Shown here in pieces: positions 21,045 to 32,299 of a DNA stretch of 64,000 nucleotides. Every line of letters starts with the position of its first letter. The stretch's first letter is position 1. Origin of the DNA: Panax quinquefolius (Eukaryota; Streptophyta; Magnoliopsida; Apiales; Araliaceae). The position numbers were made by a program, and so were the translations under genes. The stretch covers positions 1-64,000 of the forward strand of contig JAINUW010000472.1 in NCBI GenBank assembly GCA_020205615.1. The letters are read 5' to 3'. The notes beneath the pieces were generated by a model. That model ran no database searches and had not been told where the DNA came from. It saw nothing but the letters and a program-made list of their open reading frames with translations.

Positions 21045-23866
21045 CTACCTCTTTCTATGCCTCTTTTTCTCCACCGTTTTGTCATTAATCATTTGGGAGA
21101 GCTGCTCCATGTTGGACATAAGCTGCTCCATCAGATAGGAGGAGTTAGAAACTTCAAACTTGAGGTCTTGTTGTCCTAGCTCAAGTTGCACTGAGAAAGA
21201 CTGATTCATGTTGTCAATCTTGTCAGAGAGGACTTGGAGTTGTTCTTCATTTGCCTTCTTCGATTGTAGTGCATCTGCCTTCTGATCATTCATGGCCTTT
21301 AGATAGATGTGATCTCTTTCTCTAATTTTGAGAGATACATCAACCATCGTTGCTTGGAGCCTTTCTTGAACTGAGTTATCTTCTGTTGTTGTCAGCTTCT
21401 TTGATTCTTTAGTGAATAAAGATATTTTCTCAATCAGTTCATCAGAATTTTGCATCAGCTCCTTCTCCACAGATATTTGATCATCTGATTGGGCAGCCCC
21501 TTGTTGAGCATCAGATTAGACTCTACGATCTGCTTCCTTGGATAGATTTTCGAAGGTATTGAAAATCTGACGAATCATTGAGTTCCAATCACTAGTTGAG
21601 GATGAAGGAATGTCTGTCAGTAGTGCTTGAGCAGATGAAAGCTTCTTATTTTGTATTTGGATACCATCAGTAGTAGAGTGAACTGAGTCTACAATTATTT
21701 TCTTGGTCATGATCCTTCTTCCTTCTGAGTCCATCCTACAATCGTAGGGGATATAGTGGTTGCCTGTATGTTTGTAGACCTTGTACTGAGGCTAGTTTGT
21801 GATCATCATTGTAGCAAAACTCTTCACTCTTGGGAAGTTTTGTGCCACCAGCTCCGTGCTTGGAAAATGAGAGTAGCACCAGCTGAAGTAACTTGCATCC
21901 TTTTCAGTATGTGCCTTTAGCCAAGGCATCCATTGGAAGAACCATCTCATTAACAGGTCATCAGGATTGTAGAGGATATGGTCGTGCAGTCTAGCTCCAT
22001 GTTGTTCCAGTTTTTGAATATATCTTGTGTAGTCATCCTTACAACTTTGAGCTGTTCGTTTCCATATTTTACCCATCTTTCAGCTGGGAGTTCTTCTGGT
22101 TCATTAAGGACTTCTACCACAATTCTTCTACTGATTCTTATAGGAGAGAGGACTAGATAGTCTGTTGGATCCTCTGATTCCTAATTTGTAGAGTTGAAAT
22201 CATTCTCCATTTTTTCTCTTTCGGAGCCTGAAACATTTTGATTGTTTTCATCAAAGAATCCTTCTTGCTGCATTTTATTTCCAGAACCTTCTTCAGCAAG
22301 ATCTTCCTCTGATTCATCTTCTTCATCACCGGTTCCATCCTCAGCACTTACTTCCTGTGATACAGACTCATCATCACTTAATTCAATGACAGCATTAGAG
22401 TGATCATTTTTCCTTTTGGATGCAATTTGAGCAAGTAATTTATAGCTCTTTCTTCTTGTTAGAAGTTCAGCTATATGAGGTTCAGATTCCTCTTCTTTGT
22501 CAGACTATAAAGCTTCTGCATCATCAGACAGACTTTCTTGACGTTTAGCAATAGTGGGGGCATTTTCTTCTTCATCAGAATCAACATCATTTGATCCATC
22601 ATCTGGGCTGGTTGGAGCATTTGTATTAGGAGATGCAGTTGGGTCAACTTGTATCTTATCTTTATCATCAGAGTGAATGCTTTGGGGGCTTGTGCATTCT
22701 TCTTCATTAGCAGATACTACATTTTCTTCCATTAATCCAGCTTCACCTTCACTGCTGGATTTGGTCTGTGGGGGCTCAGCCTTGGGATTATCAGTTTCCT
22801 TCTCTTCTTTTGACTCTACGTGTTTTTCTTCGTCAGACGTACTTTCTTGGTAAGTTGAGACTGGACTATTTACCATCTTAGCTTTCTTGTTGGATGGCCC
22901 TTGAAGTAATCTGTTACTTCTCCTCTTAGTGGTCTCTGTAGTTGAGACCTTTTCATCTTCAACCTTGTCTTCTATGGATAGACTTCTTGGAGGAGGCCTA
23001 GTTTTCCTCATACCTTTGGATTTCTGTCTGGCTGGTCTGGTTGTTGCTGGTACAGGGTCATCGGACTCAGAGCTTTCTACCTCTTTTGCCTTCCTCTTCT
23101 TTGTAGAGGCCTTGCTACTGCTCCCAGTTGTCAGCCTTCTGTTCTCCTTTGGGTTTTTCTTCCAATTCATAAACAATTATGGAGACATTACTTTGTGAAC
23201 ATTCAGAGGTTCTCCCTCATCATCCTTGATTTTGTTTCCCAATTTCTTCTTCAGCACAATGCTCAGTAGTCTTCCATGAAACACTTTTGTAAGTGGTTTT
23301 TCTGTAGACTCCTTCAATTCAGCCTTTTCTACCCATTTGGATATTTGATCAACCAGGATAACTCCAAAGTTAATTCGTTTCTTCAAGACTATAGCAGACA
23401 TGATCTTTAACTGTTGATCAAGCATCGTGTCGTGTGCAATGTCCTTGCATAGTATGCATTTTCCACTATTTCAGCAAGGAACTCGAATTTCTCAGGGAAC
23501 TCCTTTTTCTTCATATCCTTTAGACTGGGGTTTCTTTGGTACCCCATAATCTCCTTTGCTTTCTCAATGTTAATCTCATCAAGGTTTCTCAGTCTTAGGT
23601 CAGGGAAACCTAAGCATTAATTGATATCGGATGATTTCAGCTTAAGAGACTAACCTTTAACCTTGGTTGAAAGGGTTCCAGCATTTATAAATTCATTTGA
23701 GTAGAATTCCTTGATCAGTTTTGTGTATACTCGAGTGCTAGCCTCAAGACACTCTGAGAATCCAGCTTTCTTTAGAAGTTCGAGAATGTCTCTGAACTTC
23801 TTTTTGGATTTTTTCAAATGACTTGGTTCCGAGTTGAATGCCAGTGATCACCCACCAATCTTCCAT
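21045..23866 (-). pseudogene. Extra ORF of element C: PF20167-type protein with charged and coiled-coil tail
   Basis: The start at 23866 (MEDWWVITGIQL) aligns with MAASSVISGYRL of element A. After a one-base frame change come ILELLKKAGFSECLEAS, YTKLIKEFYSNEF and LKLKSSDIN, matching A and the PF20167 pattern. KKKEFPEKFEFLAEIVE follows, then 23425-23177 (LKIMSAIVLKKRINFG, KIKDDEGEP). The open block 23176-22505 is rich in Lys, Glu and Ser, with basic clusters KKRKAKEVE and KRRSNRLLQ that resemble nuclear signals and long acidic runs. The end (21470-21045) is a probable coiled coil (LSDKIDNMNQSF...LMSNMEQLSQMIND) closing with KKRHRKR. Stops and frameshifts break it, though less than in A. It is the only substantial gene of element C. 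Function unknown; its retention without gag-pol is the main point of interest. Confidence 0.7.
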
Positions 23867-24498
23867 TTGAATAGTTCGAGGAATATGGGTATTTAATTTA
23901 GAGGAGTTTATGAGAGATGACTGATTGCGATTTGGGCAAGGCTTTGGAGGATTAATTGATTTTGGCTTTTGAGAGGATTCTAGGGTTTAAAAATGGGAGG
24001 GAGAGAGGTTCGATAGCTTCTAATAATTGTTTGCTAATTTGAATTTTCCTTTATGGCAGTTCCTTCTAACTCTACATACTCTTTGATGTGTCAACCAACC
24101 ATTAGTTGCATGATGCCCAGTAATGAGCTGTAACTCCCCCATTAACTCTTTAGTTTAATGTCCCTTTTTGAAACAAACTGGCGTCAATGATGTGGATTGA
24201 CCGTTGACCATTTTGGTACGTAGAGTAGCATGATAAGGCAGGTATGGACTCCACATTTTCCTTTATTGACTCAACGATCATCTTTTGAGAGATGCTGCAG
24301 TGGATGGTTTTGACATTTCTCCTCATGTTGAAATTGCATAGCTCAACCACTGATGTACTTTATGAAGGCTTGGGCACTTTTCTTCAATAGGATATCTTTT
24401 CAACCAGCATTCGAACTTATCTCCTCACAATCTGAATGGTTGGGTAATTATCCTATTCTTCTAGCTCCTCATGAATTAAGTGTAGCCTCTTGTAAGAC

Positions 24499-24600
24499 TG
24501 CGATCGTCGAGTCTGTTTCTACGATTGCTAAGGTTGCACTACGATCGTTGAGGTTACATCACGATCGTTGAGTTCTCTCAAACTCTACTCTGCGATCGTT
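24499..24600 (-). repeat. Phased motif array of element C
   Basis: ATCGTCGAGTCTG at 24503 is followed by related cores at 24524, 24544, 24564 and 24595 (spacings 21, 20, 20, 31). CGATCGTTGAG is the best conserved part. The array lies about 640 bp before the extra ORF, the place equivalent to the 16251-16370 array of element A. The surroundings differ, so it is a conserved feature rather than a recent copy. Confidence 0.7.
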
Positions 24601-25552
24601 GACTATCTTGGTCCTTGAGATGAACTTGACTAAGCAATCCTTCTAAGTTAAGGTAGATCAGGAAGGGCCAACCTCTTAGAGTGAGCTAAGGGTCAGGTTT
24701 GTCCCTGAGGCGCTTTCCAGATAAAATACTTTAGAAGTGATTTGCACTGATATCTCATTTGACCTTTTCTATTGGGCAGTCCCTCTTCCAACTTTAGACA
24801 TTTGCACTGGCTGCAATTATGGTGTCCTTCTTCTCTTGCACTACGATCAGATGTTTGATCGTAGGTACTCCATAATTTTGAGTTGGGTGGCTGAAAGGTT
24901 ATTAGTAGTACGTTTTGAGACGTTCCTACTGACTATGGATCTTCATTTGGTTCATCAGCCACAAAGTTTTGGGACTCTGTAGCTGGTGTATTGCTTCATA
25001 GAATATTTCAGTGCTGTTGTTCCTTAACAGTCACTGCTCCCCCATGGTTGATGCTGTCTTTTCAGTGAGGTGTGATTCTTTTCTTTCATGTATATTAGGA
25101 AGCATCCCTGCTTATCTCCTTATGGCTGAAGTCATTAAATCTTCAGAGTTGATCATTCTTCGATCCTATGATAGTACTACGAACGTAGTCTTCCTTGTCA
25201 GCTTGTGCTTGTGAAGTTTTTCTCCCGTAATAAGTTTCTCATGTTTGACGCTCGATGGTCCTCTGATGTGGGCTTCCTTGAGGACAAGTTTTGCATGCTT
25301 GAGCATCTAAGACCTTTTTCATCTTTAGTTGAGTGGCCTGCTTTCATATAAGGGTTAGCGACCACTGAGCTTCATTTAGATTAGCTCGCAGTCTTCAAGA
25401 TGAGACTTTGACATGTAGGAGTTTTGGTCAGAATTATTTTCGAACAGTCCTAAGCCTTCTGCTGGTTGAATCTTCTTGACTGAAGTCTTTTGCTTTAGCA
25501 TTCCTTAGTGTGGTCAGATAGACCAAGTACCTGCAGGTTATACATTTCTAAT

Positions 25553-25589
25553 TTTTGGTACCCATGATTAAATGGGTCCTACTAGGTTA
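25553..25589 (-). pseudogene. gag-pol remnant in element C
   Basis: These 37 nt align with 32043-32079 of element A, the segment encoding NIVGPMQVWVPK between the second zinc knuckle and the protease. On the minus strand the C copy reads NLVGPI-stop-SWVPK. Neighbouring sequence does not match. This supports an origin of C by internal deletion of a gag-pol-bearing SIRE element. Confidence 0.55.
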
Positions 25590-26784
25590 GTTTTCTAAAC
25601 CCCTGTTCCTCATATATTCGGATAATCATCATATTGATCACCATCAATCGTATTCATGCATATAATTTATTTAGCTAATACATTTTGAGATGCATGGTGA
25701 TGAGTGTGTATGAAATCTGTCATTTTAACAAAACACTCTTTTTCTTTGATGGTTTCATCATTTGCTAGGTTATGTCCATAGGGTTTAAATGTTCACAGAG
25801 TGAGAGTCAACTCTGCGATTTATTAGTATCTGGTTGATTCATGGAGGTGATCAGTTTCTATGAATCTCCAAGATTCTCTTGTAGAGTTAATCATACTCTG
25901 TGTGTTATTAAACACTTAGACAATAGGGTGTACATACGCATTAACCCATCAACAAAGATTACTTCACATTCATTCGACCTATGATTCTCTTAAAAACCCA
26001 CTTCAGGTTTCTTTCAAGTTGTTATCTTCAACCTAAAACTTGGATGGAGAAAAAGTTTATAGACATTTGAGTTTTCACCATCAGTGTACTTCCTCTCTTC
26101 ACCTTTTTAGGTAGATTATGATTCCTTGAAGGAATACTGTTATAGTTCATAAGGGAGGTGCAAGTATGATGAACATATTTATATTAGTGAGGAATCATAC
26201 CTTTTTGCTGTCAGTTTCATAATAGTCATTTATCTTAGATATACTGAGTTTAGGCATTGATGTGCATAGTTTCTCAATTTCTCCTAACAGCTAGTTGCTC
26301 CAGTTGACCTTCAATCAATCAGTCGTGGTCCTGAAGATGTAAGCTAAGAGAATATCAGCATCTTTAGTTCTTTGACATCCTTGAGTTTACAAGGTTTACA
26401 TCCAGCTGTAGGTTGACCAGACACATGTTTGAGAAGTTCTTCTTTCTTCTCTAGATAAGCATTACTTAGCATGCATGGCCTTTTCATCTTTTCAGGCTGG
26501 TGAATGTTTGATTCTTTTCTGTTGATGTCTCTTGAGCTTTCTAGCTTGGTCTCCAGACTACAAGATTGACCGCGAGCAAGGATTGGTCTTGTTGATATGG
26601 TAATCAAGAACATGGACAATTCTGAGCAGCTTCAGGTGTATATGCACATTTACTTGTACAGAATATTTCCAATATGTGAGCTCATATGCATATAACAAGT
26701 GACTTACTACTAAACTAAGTTTAGAACAATGTTTGTGCCTAGGATCAGACTCAAAGCGATTAGCTTTTGAACATAGCATGAGAA

Positions 26785-26799
26785 CCTGCTCTGATACCA
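26785..26799 (-). other. Primer-binding site of element C
   Basis: The minus strand reads TGGTATCAGAGCAGG two nucleotides inside the 5' LTR, complementary to the 3' end of initiator tRNA-Met as in most plant copia elements. Confidence 0.85.
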
Positions 26800-26801
26800 A
26801 T

Positions 26802-29760
26802 TGTTAGTTCCCAGTAGGCACAATAGATCTAGAAGGGGGGGTTGAATAGATCCTTTTACTTTCAAATACTTTTCTGGTTTATTTTGTATTGCTAATAATT
26901 TAGCATGTGACAAACATAAGAATCTTTTCAAGCACATCAGAATAAGTAAAAGATCCCCTTTATTGATATATTTATAATCATATATACATTGTTCGTAGAA
27001 TTAGTTCAGTGGTAAGCAGTTAAAACATACATAGCAATTATAACAGTTAATGTACATAATGTAAATGACATAAAGTAAAAGACATAAGGGTTTTAAGTGG
27101 TTCAGAGACTCAAGCTCCTAATCCACTCTTCTGCTTTCAACTAAAGGAGATTTCCACTAAGGAAGGGCGGCCACACGAATCACTAAGATTCCTTCAAGGC
27201 CGTGAGCCTTGGGACTTGATTCACTAAGAACTCTTCAAGGCCAAGCTGACATTGGAACTTCTCTAGTTCCCTAGGAACTCTTCAAGCCCAGCAGGCTTGG
27301 AACTTCATTTAGTCCCTCCGGACAAGGACCCCTCAGGCTCTGACTTCATGTTGTTGTAGTTTATTTGTTGTTGGTGCTGAGCTGCTAAGATGTCTTTAAG
27401 CTCTGAACATCTTCTGTACTTAGCAGCTTGGTGTGATCATCCTTGAAGTGGAGTTGAGTGTTGCATGATGCAGCTTCTTCAGTTACTCAACCACTTCTGA
27501 TGATCCCTTGATGAACTGCCTTGAAGATCATTCCTTTTGATACTTGATGGCTACACATGATGGGTTTCTAAGATGACTATAAGCTCTTCTGCTAGGTACT
27601 TCGAAACTTTCTCATGCTTGCCACCATGATGGCGTTGGTGATCTTCTTTCTTGATACTTGATGTCTTCTCATGATGGACTTGCTAAGATGACTGTGAGCT
27701 CTCCTCTATGGTACTTAGAGTCTTCTCATGATGGACATCAAGATGACATTGATGCCCTTCTATCTCTCGGCAGTTCAGAACACTCTTTTTGTAGTAGAAC
27801 TCTCACTTCTACATTGTAGAACTCTCACTTCTACTTCTTTCTTTTTCTGTCTCTAAGTGTTCTTGGTGGATCACAGAGTGAGTCTTCAGACCTTCATTGT
27901 TCACTCACTATTTACGTTGGTTAGATCAGTCCACCACTTCTCCAAACTCAACAACTCCAGCAACCCTCAATCTTTGAAGCTCTTGCGTATTTATACTCCT
28001 TCCCAATCCTTCCATTGGAAAGTAGCCGTTGAAAGCTATTCAAATATCTTCACGGATCTCGAGTTGACTGAGGTAGACTGCAGATGTGACATGTCATACT
28101 TTTCTAACACTGCAGTTTACTGTTTTACCTACCCCGTCAGAGATGTTACTTTAATGTCTTGGGCAGATCGAAGACTTTATTTCCTCCTTCTGATTTCTCG
28201 ATCAGAGGTTGTCCTTTTGCATCGATGCTCTCAATAAGCTCTTGTTCGAATATTACCCTTTAGATGAACCGTTGGCAATGCTAAGTCTTTAGCTATTGGA
28301 ACTCTATGATTCTAATGCATGTCTTAATGGACCTAATCGTAGTGTCTTGTTGACTGGTAGAGACAACACTACGATCTTGAAGAGTGTTGATTGGATCTTC
28401 AATGTAGAACACCTCTTCCTTTTTTGCATGGTACTTCAACACTTCATTTGCCTCAGTGATTTCTTAGATACTGATGGCTTGACTTCTTTGTCCTGGCCCC
28501 TTCTGAATAGCAAGACACTTTAGATTTGTGGCGTGTCCAGCTCGCTTTCTCCTTGTGATCTCCCTTTCAATTATCATCAATGGACTGGCCCAATGCTTAA
28601 TCACTTTAGCCTTGTTCTTCAGAAGCTGTCCAGTATTTCTGTATGCACTCCATAAGTTCTTTCTTTGTTTGGCAAACACTATGATCCTGGTAACTTCCAA
28701 GATTGTTGTCTTTTGTCTGCTTGATAGCTACTGCACTTGCTGACTTTCCTTAGTCAGTTGTAGAAGTCTTCTTATGATCTTCTTGTGGAAGACTTCATCT
28801 TGAATGGCTTCACAACTCAATCTTGATGCTGATTGGGTTGGTGCTTAGATATTCTATTAGCTTTCATGTCATTCGTTGAGTGCTCTCTGGTTTCCTTCAG
28901 GTGGGACGTATCTATGCAGTGCCAACCAGAGGCTTCATTCCTTTGGATATTCCGGGAGTGCTCATTCGTTGAGAATCGTATTTGCTCTACGATTCTGCCT
29001 TGGTATTGTGAGCACATCTGTTGAGGTCTTAGTTCTGCATTCTACGATTCGACTTTGGCTGTGCAGACACTACGACTCTGTGATCAGATCTTGACACTCT
29101 ACCATTTCTGTCATTGTGCTTATTGTCTTCATTTGATCTTGCTCGACTACGATCTCTGCCTCTGGTATGATTAGTAGACTCTACAATCCTGAGTGTAGTC
29201 TACGATTCTTGACTTGGCTTTGGCAGATACTCAGTCAGCTCGTAGGCAGGTTGTCTCTATGATTCTGAACATGACTTCCTTAGTAGACTACGGCTCCGAG
29301 GAAGTGCTACTCGACACACTACGATCCTTCCTCGTCTCTCCTGCAGTCTACGAACTCTGAGATCTACTATCTTGCAGACTACAATTCTGCCTCGATAGCT
29401 CTTGAGTTATTCTTGACTCTCCTGGCAGACTACGATTTCTGGTGCAGTGCTCGACGATCAGACAAGCCTATCTGTTACATCATAAGGTCAACCTAACATG
29501 CTTGATCTTTCTATATTTATAGTCCTTGTACATCATTTCTTTTTAAGGACTTTACAAAGCTGTTTTACTTATGTAGGATCAACCTACCACATTTGATCAA
29601 TTCATTTTAAGTCCTTGTACATATGTTTCTATTATCTATCAAGGGACTTTACAGCTTTTCTTAATGCAAGCATACTTGCATATTCATTCATATATATATA
29701 TATATATCATAATCAAATCATATGTAAATAGGAATATCATTCACATGCTTATTCCTAACA
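26802..29760 (-). repeat. 5' LTR of element C (2959 bp)
   Basis: Near-identical in layout to 17615-20564, with scattered substitutions and small indels. The TA run is shorter here (about 29691-29707). It ends ATTCCTAACA, followed by the AATCT duplication. The promoter should lie in this copy on the minus strand, but I could not place a convincing TATA box. Confidence 0.9.
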
Positions 29761-30348
29761 AATCTCTTGCATAACTTTTCATCAGTAGACCCAAAGATAA
29801 TATCATCAACATATATTTGAACTAATAGGACTTTATCTTTATGTTTTCTACGAAATAGTGTGGTATCTACTCTACCTCTAGTGAATCCATTTTCAATAAG
29901 AAAGTTAGTCAGTGTTTCATACCATGCTCTAGTTGCTTGTTTAAGACCATATAAGGCTTTGTCTAATCTAAAAATTAGAAAGAGATGTATTTATGAAACC
30001 TGGAGGCTTCTGTACATAAACTTCTTCTTAAAGTTCTCCATTCAAAAATGCACTCTTGACATCCATCTGAAAGACCTTAAACTTCATATGAGCAGCAAAG
30101 GCAAGAAATATTCTGATGGCTTCCAGTTTGGCAACAGGTGCAAATGTCTCATCGTAGTCAATGCCTTCTTCCTGAGAGTAGCCCTTGGCCACTAGTCTTG
30201 CCTTATTCCTGGTGATGACTCCATCTTCATCCATCTTGTTTCTGTAAACCTACTTGGTTCCAATTACAAGATGGTTCTTTAGTCTTGGAACCAATCTCCA
30301 TACTTTGCTTCTCTCGAACTGATTAAGTTCTTCTTGCATGGCCTCTAT
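29761..30348 (-). pseudogene. Element A reverse transcriptase, N-terminal and catalytic part
   Basis: From 30348 down: MQEELNQFERSKVW, then 30234-30028 with [21 protein letters not shown] and [13 protein letters not shown]. After a frame break come DKALYGLKQATRAWYETL and the catalytic IYVDDIIFGSTDEKLCK. The YVDD motif is intact, but stops interrupt the frame. Element C inserted 12 codons past YVDD; the remainder is at 17614-16708. The enzyme would copy element RNA into DNA in virus-like particles. Confidence 0.9.
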
Positions 30349-31467
30349 CTAGCTGGAGTCTTCCATAGCATCCTCTATCTTCTTTGGTTCTATTTGAGAT
30401 AGGAGGCTTAAATAGAAGCATTCATTTTGAGTAGCAACTCTTGTTTTGACTCTTGCATTCGGATCTCCAATGATTAGATCTTGAGTGTGATCTCTTGCCC
30501 ATCTGCTTCCTATTGGGACATCAGTTCTTATGCCTTCTTGTCTTAGATCTTCAAGATCTATTTCTTCTTCTTGATGTAGAGGTTCGTTGTCTGGCATAGG
30601 CCTCTTTACGATCTCATTCCCTTGTTCAACGATTTCACTATCTGGTACTACAATCATAGTGTTGAGCTCGACGCCCCCGTTCGTAGTGTCTGAACTGTTA
30701 GTCGCAGTATCTTGAGGTATTGTTTTGTCTAAGTCTGTTTCATCAAAGATGATGTGAATCGAGACTTCAACACTCAGTGTCTTTTGGTTGAACACTTTAT
30801 AGGTCTTGCTGTCTGTGGCATATCCAAGAAAGATTCCTTCGTCTGATTTTGGTTGAAACTTTGCCAAGTACTGCTTTCCATTGTTGAGTATGTAGCATGC
30901 ACAGCCGAACACATGAAAGTAGTTGACACTTGACTTTCTTCCTTTCCAAAGTTCATAAGGAATCTTCTTAATTGTAGAGTGTATGAGTGATCTGTTCTGA
31001 GTATAACATGTTGTGTTGACCGCTTTTGCCTAGAAGTACTCAGGCAGATGAGCTGCTGCTAGTAGAGTCCTTCCAACCTCTATTAATGTCTTGTTCTTTC
31101 TCTCAGAAACTCCATTTTGTTGAGGAGTTCTTGGAGTTGAGAAGTTGTGACTAATGCCATTTTTTGTGTAGAATTGGTCCATTTCTGAGATATCGAATTC
31201 TCTACCATGATCACTCCTTATAGCTTTGATTTTCTCTCCTTTCTCTTTCATCACAAGCTTGAACATTTTGATCAGCTGGGAACTTGTCTCATCTTTTGAG
31301 GTTAGAAAGAACACCCATGTAAATCTGGTGAAGTCATCAACTACGACTAGAGAGTATCTCTTTCTTCCAAGGCTCGTAGTTGGAATTGGCCCAAAAAGAT
31401 CCATGTGTAGCAGCTGCAAAGGCTTGTCAATTGAATTGACAGTTTTGCTTTTGAAAGTGCTTCTGGT
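30349..31467 (-). pseudogene. Element A integrase
   Basis: The core at 31419-31030 has LLHMDLFGPIPTTS (first Asp), IRSDHGREFD (second Asp) and PQQNGVSERKNKT (Glu), so the D-D-E triad is visible. The C-terminal part at 30912-30349 has the copia block KFQPKSDEGIFLGYATDSKTY followed by an acidic linker with DVPIGSRWARDH that leads into reverse transcriptase. A stop near 31030 and a frame change at about 30930 break it. It lies in the copia order, upstream of reverse transcriptase. Confidence 0.9.
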
Positions 31468-32031
31468 CTATTTTCCAAGTTGACAGGCATTGGACGACAT
31501 TTCTTTAATGAAGTAGAACTTGGGTAGGCCTGCAACTAGATCTTTTGAAGCTAATTTGGACATGCTTTTGAAGTTGACATGAGACAGTCTTCGATGCCAT
31601 AGCCAGTTCATTTCTTCAGATGTTTTAGCCAGAAAGCATATTATCTCGTCTGAGCTCAGTTTTCCAAGATTTACTGTGTAGACATTTCCTTCTCTTATTC
31701 TGGTTAGCTTTACTCCATATATCTTCAGGTCTCGGATATGACATTGATTCTTGAGAAATGTTACTTGATGACCCTTATCGCAGAGTTGGCTAATGCTTAG
31801 AAGATTGTGTTGTAGTCCTTCCACATAGGCCACTTTGCTGAAGGATACCATACCATTTCCAGCTGAGCCATAACCTCTTGTCTTGCCAGAGCCATTATCT
31901 CCAAAGACGACCGAGGGACCCTCCTTCCCTATGTAGTTAGATAGAAGGGCTTTGTTCCCAGTCATGTGTCTTGAACATCCACTATCCAGATACCAGGTTG
32001 AGTTAGTGGAGCTCTTTTCCTGTGGTAACAT
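31468..32031 (-). pseudogene. Element A protease and pre-integrase domain
   Basis: Open for 187 codons. WYLDSGCSRHMTG contains the aspartic protease active site (DSG). SFSKVAYVEGLQHNLLSISQLC follows, then NWLWHRRLSHVNFKSMSKLA, the pre-integrase zinc-binding block. It ends in a stop after SSNACQLGK. The copia order protease-integrase-RT is kept. Confidence 0.9.
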
Positions 32032-32038
32032 TAAACCT

Positions 32039-32299
32039 TCATTTTGGTACCCATACTTGCATGGGTCCTACTATGTTAGTACCTTTGGGGACCCAAATCT
32101 GCTTGATTTTGGGTCTCACATGCATGGAATTATAATAACACTTTGCAGCCTTGTGGCCAACTCTGTAGCACACAAAACATTTGATATGAAGCATGTTTGT
32201 GTGTCTGTGAAAGTTCTTCCTCCATTTAGACATTTGTGGGTTATTGGTCATCCTCCTGCTAGGCTGATATTTCCTTTTCCATGTGTTCTCTTGTTTCAT
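32039..32299 (-). pseudogene. Element A second zinc knuckle and linker
   Basis: CFVCYRVGHKAAKC is a complete CCHC knuckle, followed by IWVPKGTNIVGPMQVWVPK just before the protease. Having two knuckles (the other is in gag at about 33230) is consistent with the SIRE group. The WVPK block is the stretch preserved as a scrap in element C. Confidence 0.8.

Larger units (their letters stand above)
23867..26784 (-). other. Long leader of element C, mostly without recognisable genes
   Basis: This 2.9-kb stretch lies between the primer-binding site and the extra ORF, where gag-pol would be. It contains the phased array at 24499-24600, one gag-pol scrap at 25553-25589 and an unrecognised minus-strand frame of 91 codons at 26619-26344 (contains KEELLKHVSGQPTAGCKPCK). 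Just before the ORF, at about 23930-24010, it has a purine-rich leader. I cannot assign the remainder. Confidence 0.5.
17615..29760 (-). mobile_element. Element C: gag-pol-less SIRE-like element carrying the extra ORF
   Basis: Two LTRs of 2950 and 2959 bp (17615-20564, 26802-29760) flank a 6.2-kb internal region. The 5-bp duplication AATCT lies at 17610-17614 and 29761-29765. Removing C restores the frame of element A's reverse transcriptase. The primer-binding site (26785-26799) and polypurine tract (20565-20575) place transcription on the minus strand. The interior has the PF20167-type ORF (23866-21045), a phased motif array and a long non-coding leader with one short gag-pol remnant (25553-25589), but no reverse transcriptase, integrase or RNase H. 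It must therefore have moved using proteins supplied in trans. Confidence 0.9.

Noticed and set aside
22929..23198. Plus-strand Ser/Leu-rich frame
   Set aside because: Shadow of the Lys/Glu-rich minus-strand ORF of element C.
26785..26799. tRNA-like sequences near LTR ends
   Set aside because: These are 12-15-nt primer-binding sites complementary to tRNA-Met, not tRNA genes. No cloverleaf found.
18758..28237. Near-identical plus-strand frames at 18758-19021 and 27857-28237, as a possible duplicated gene
   Set aside because: They lie at the same place in the two LTRs of element C and are duplicates only because LTRs are. No family resemblance.
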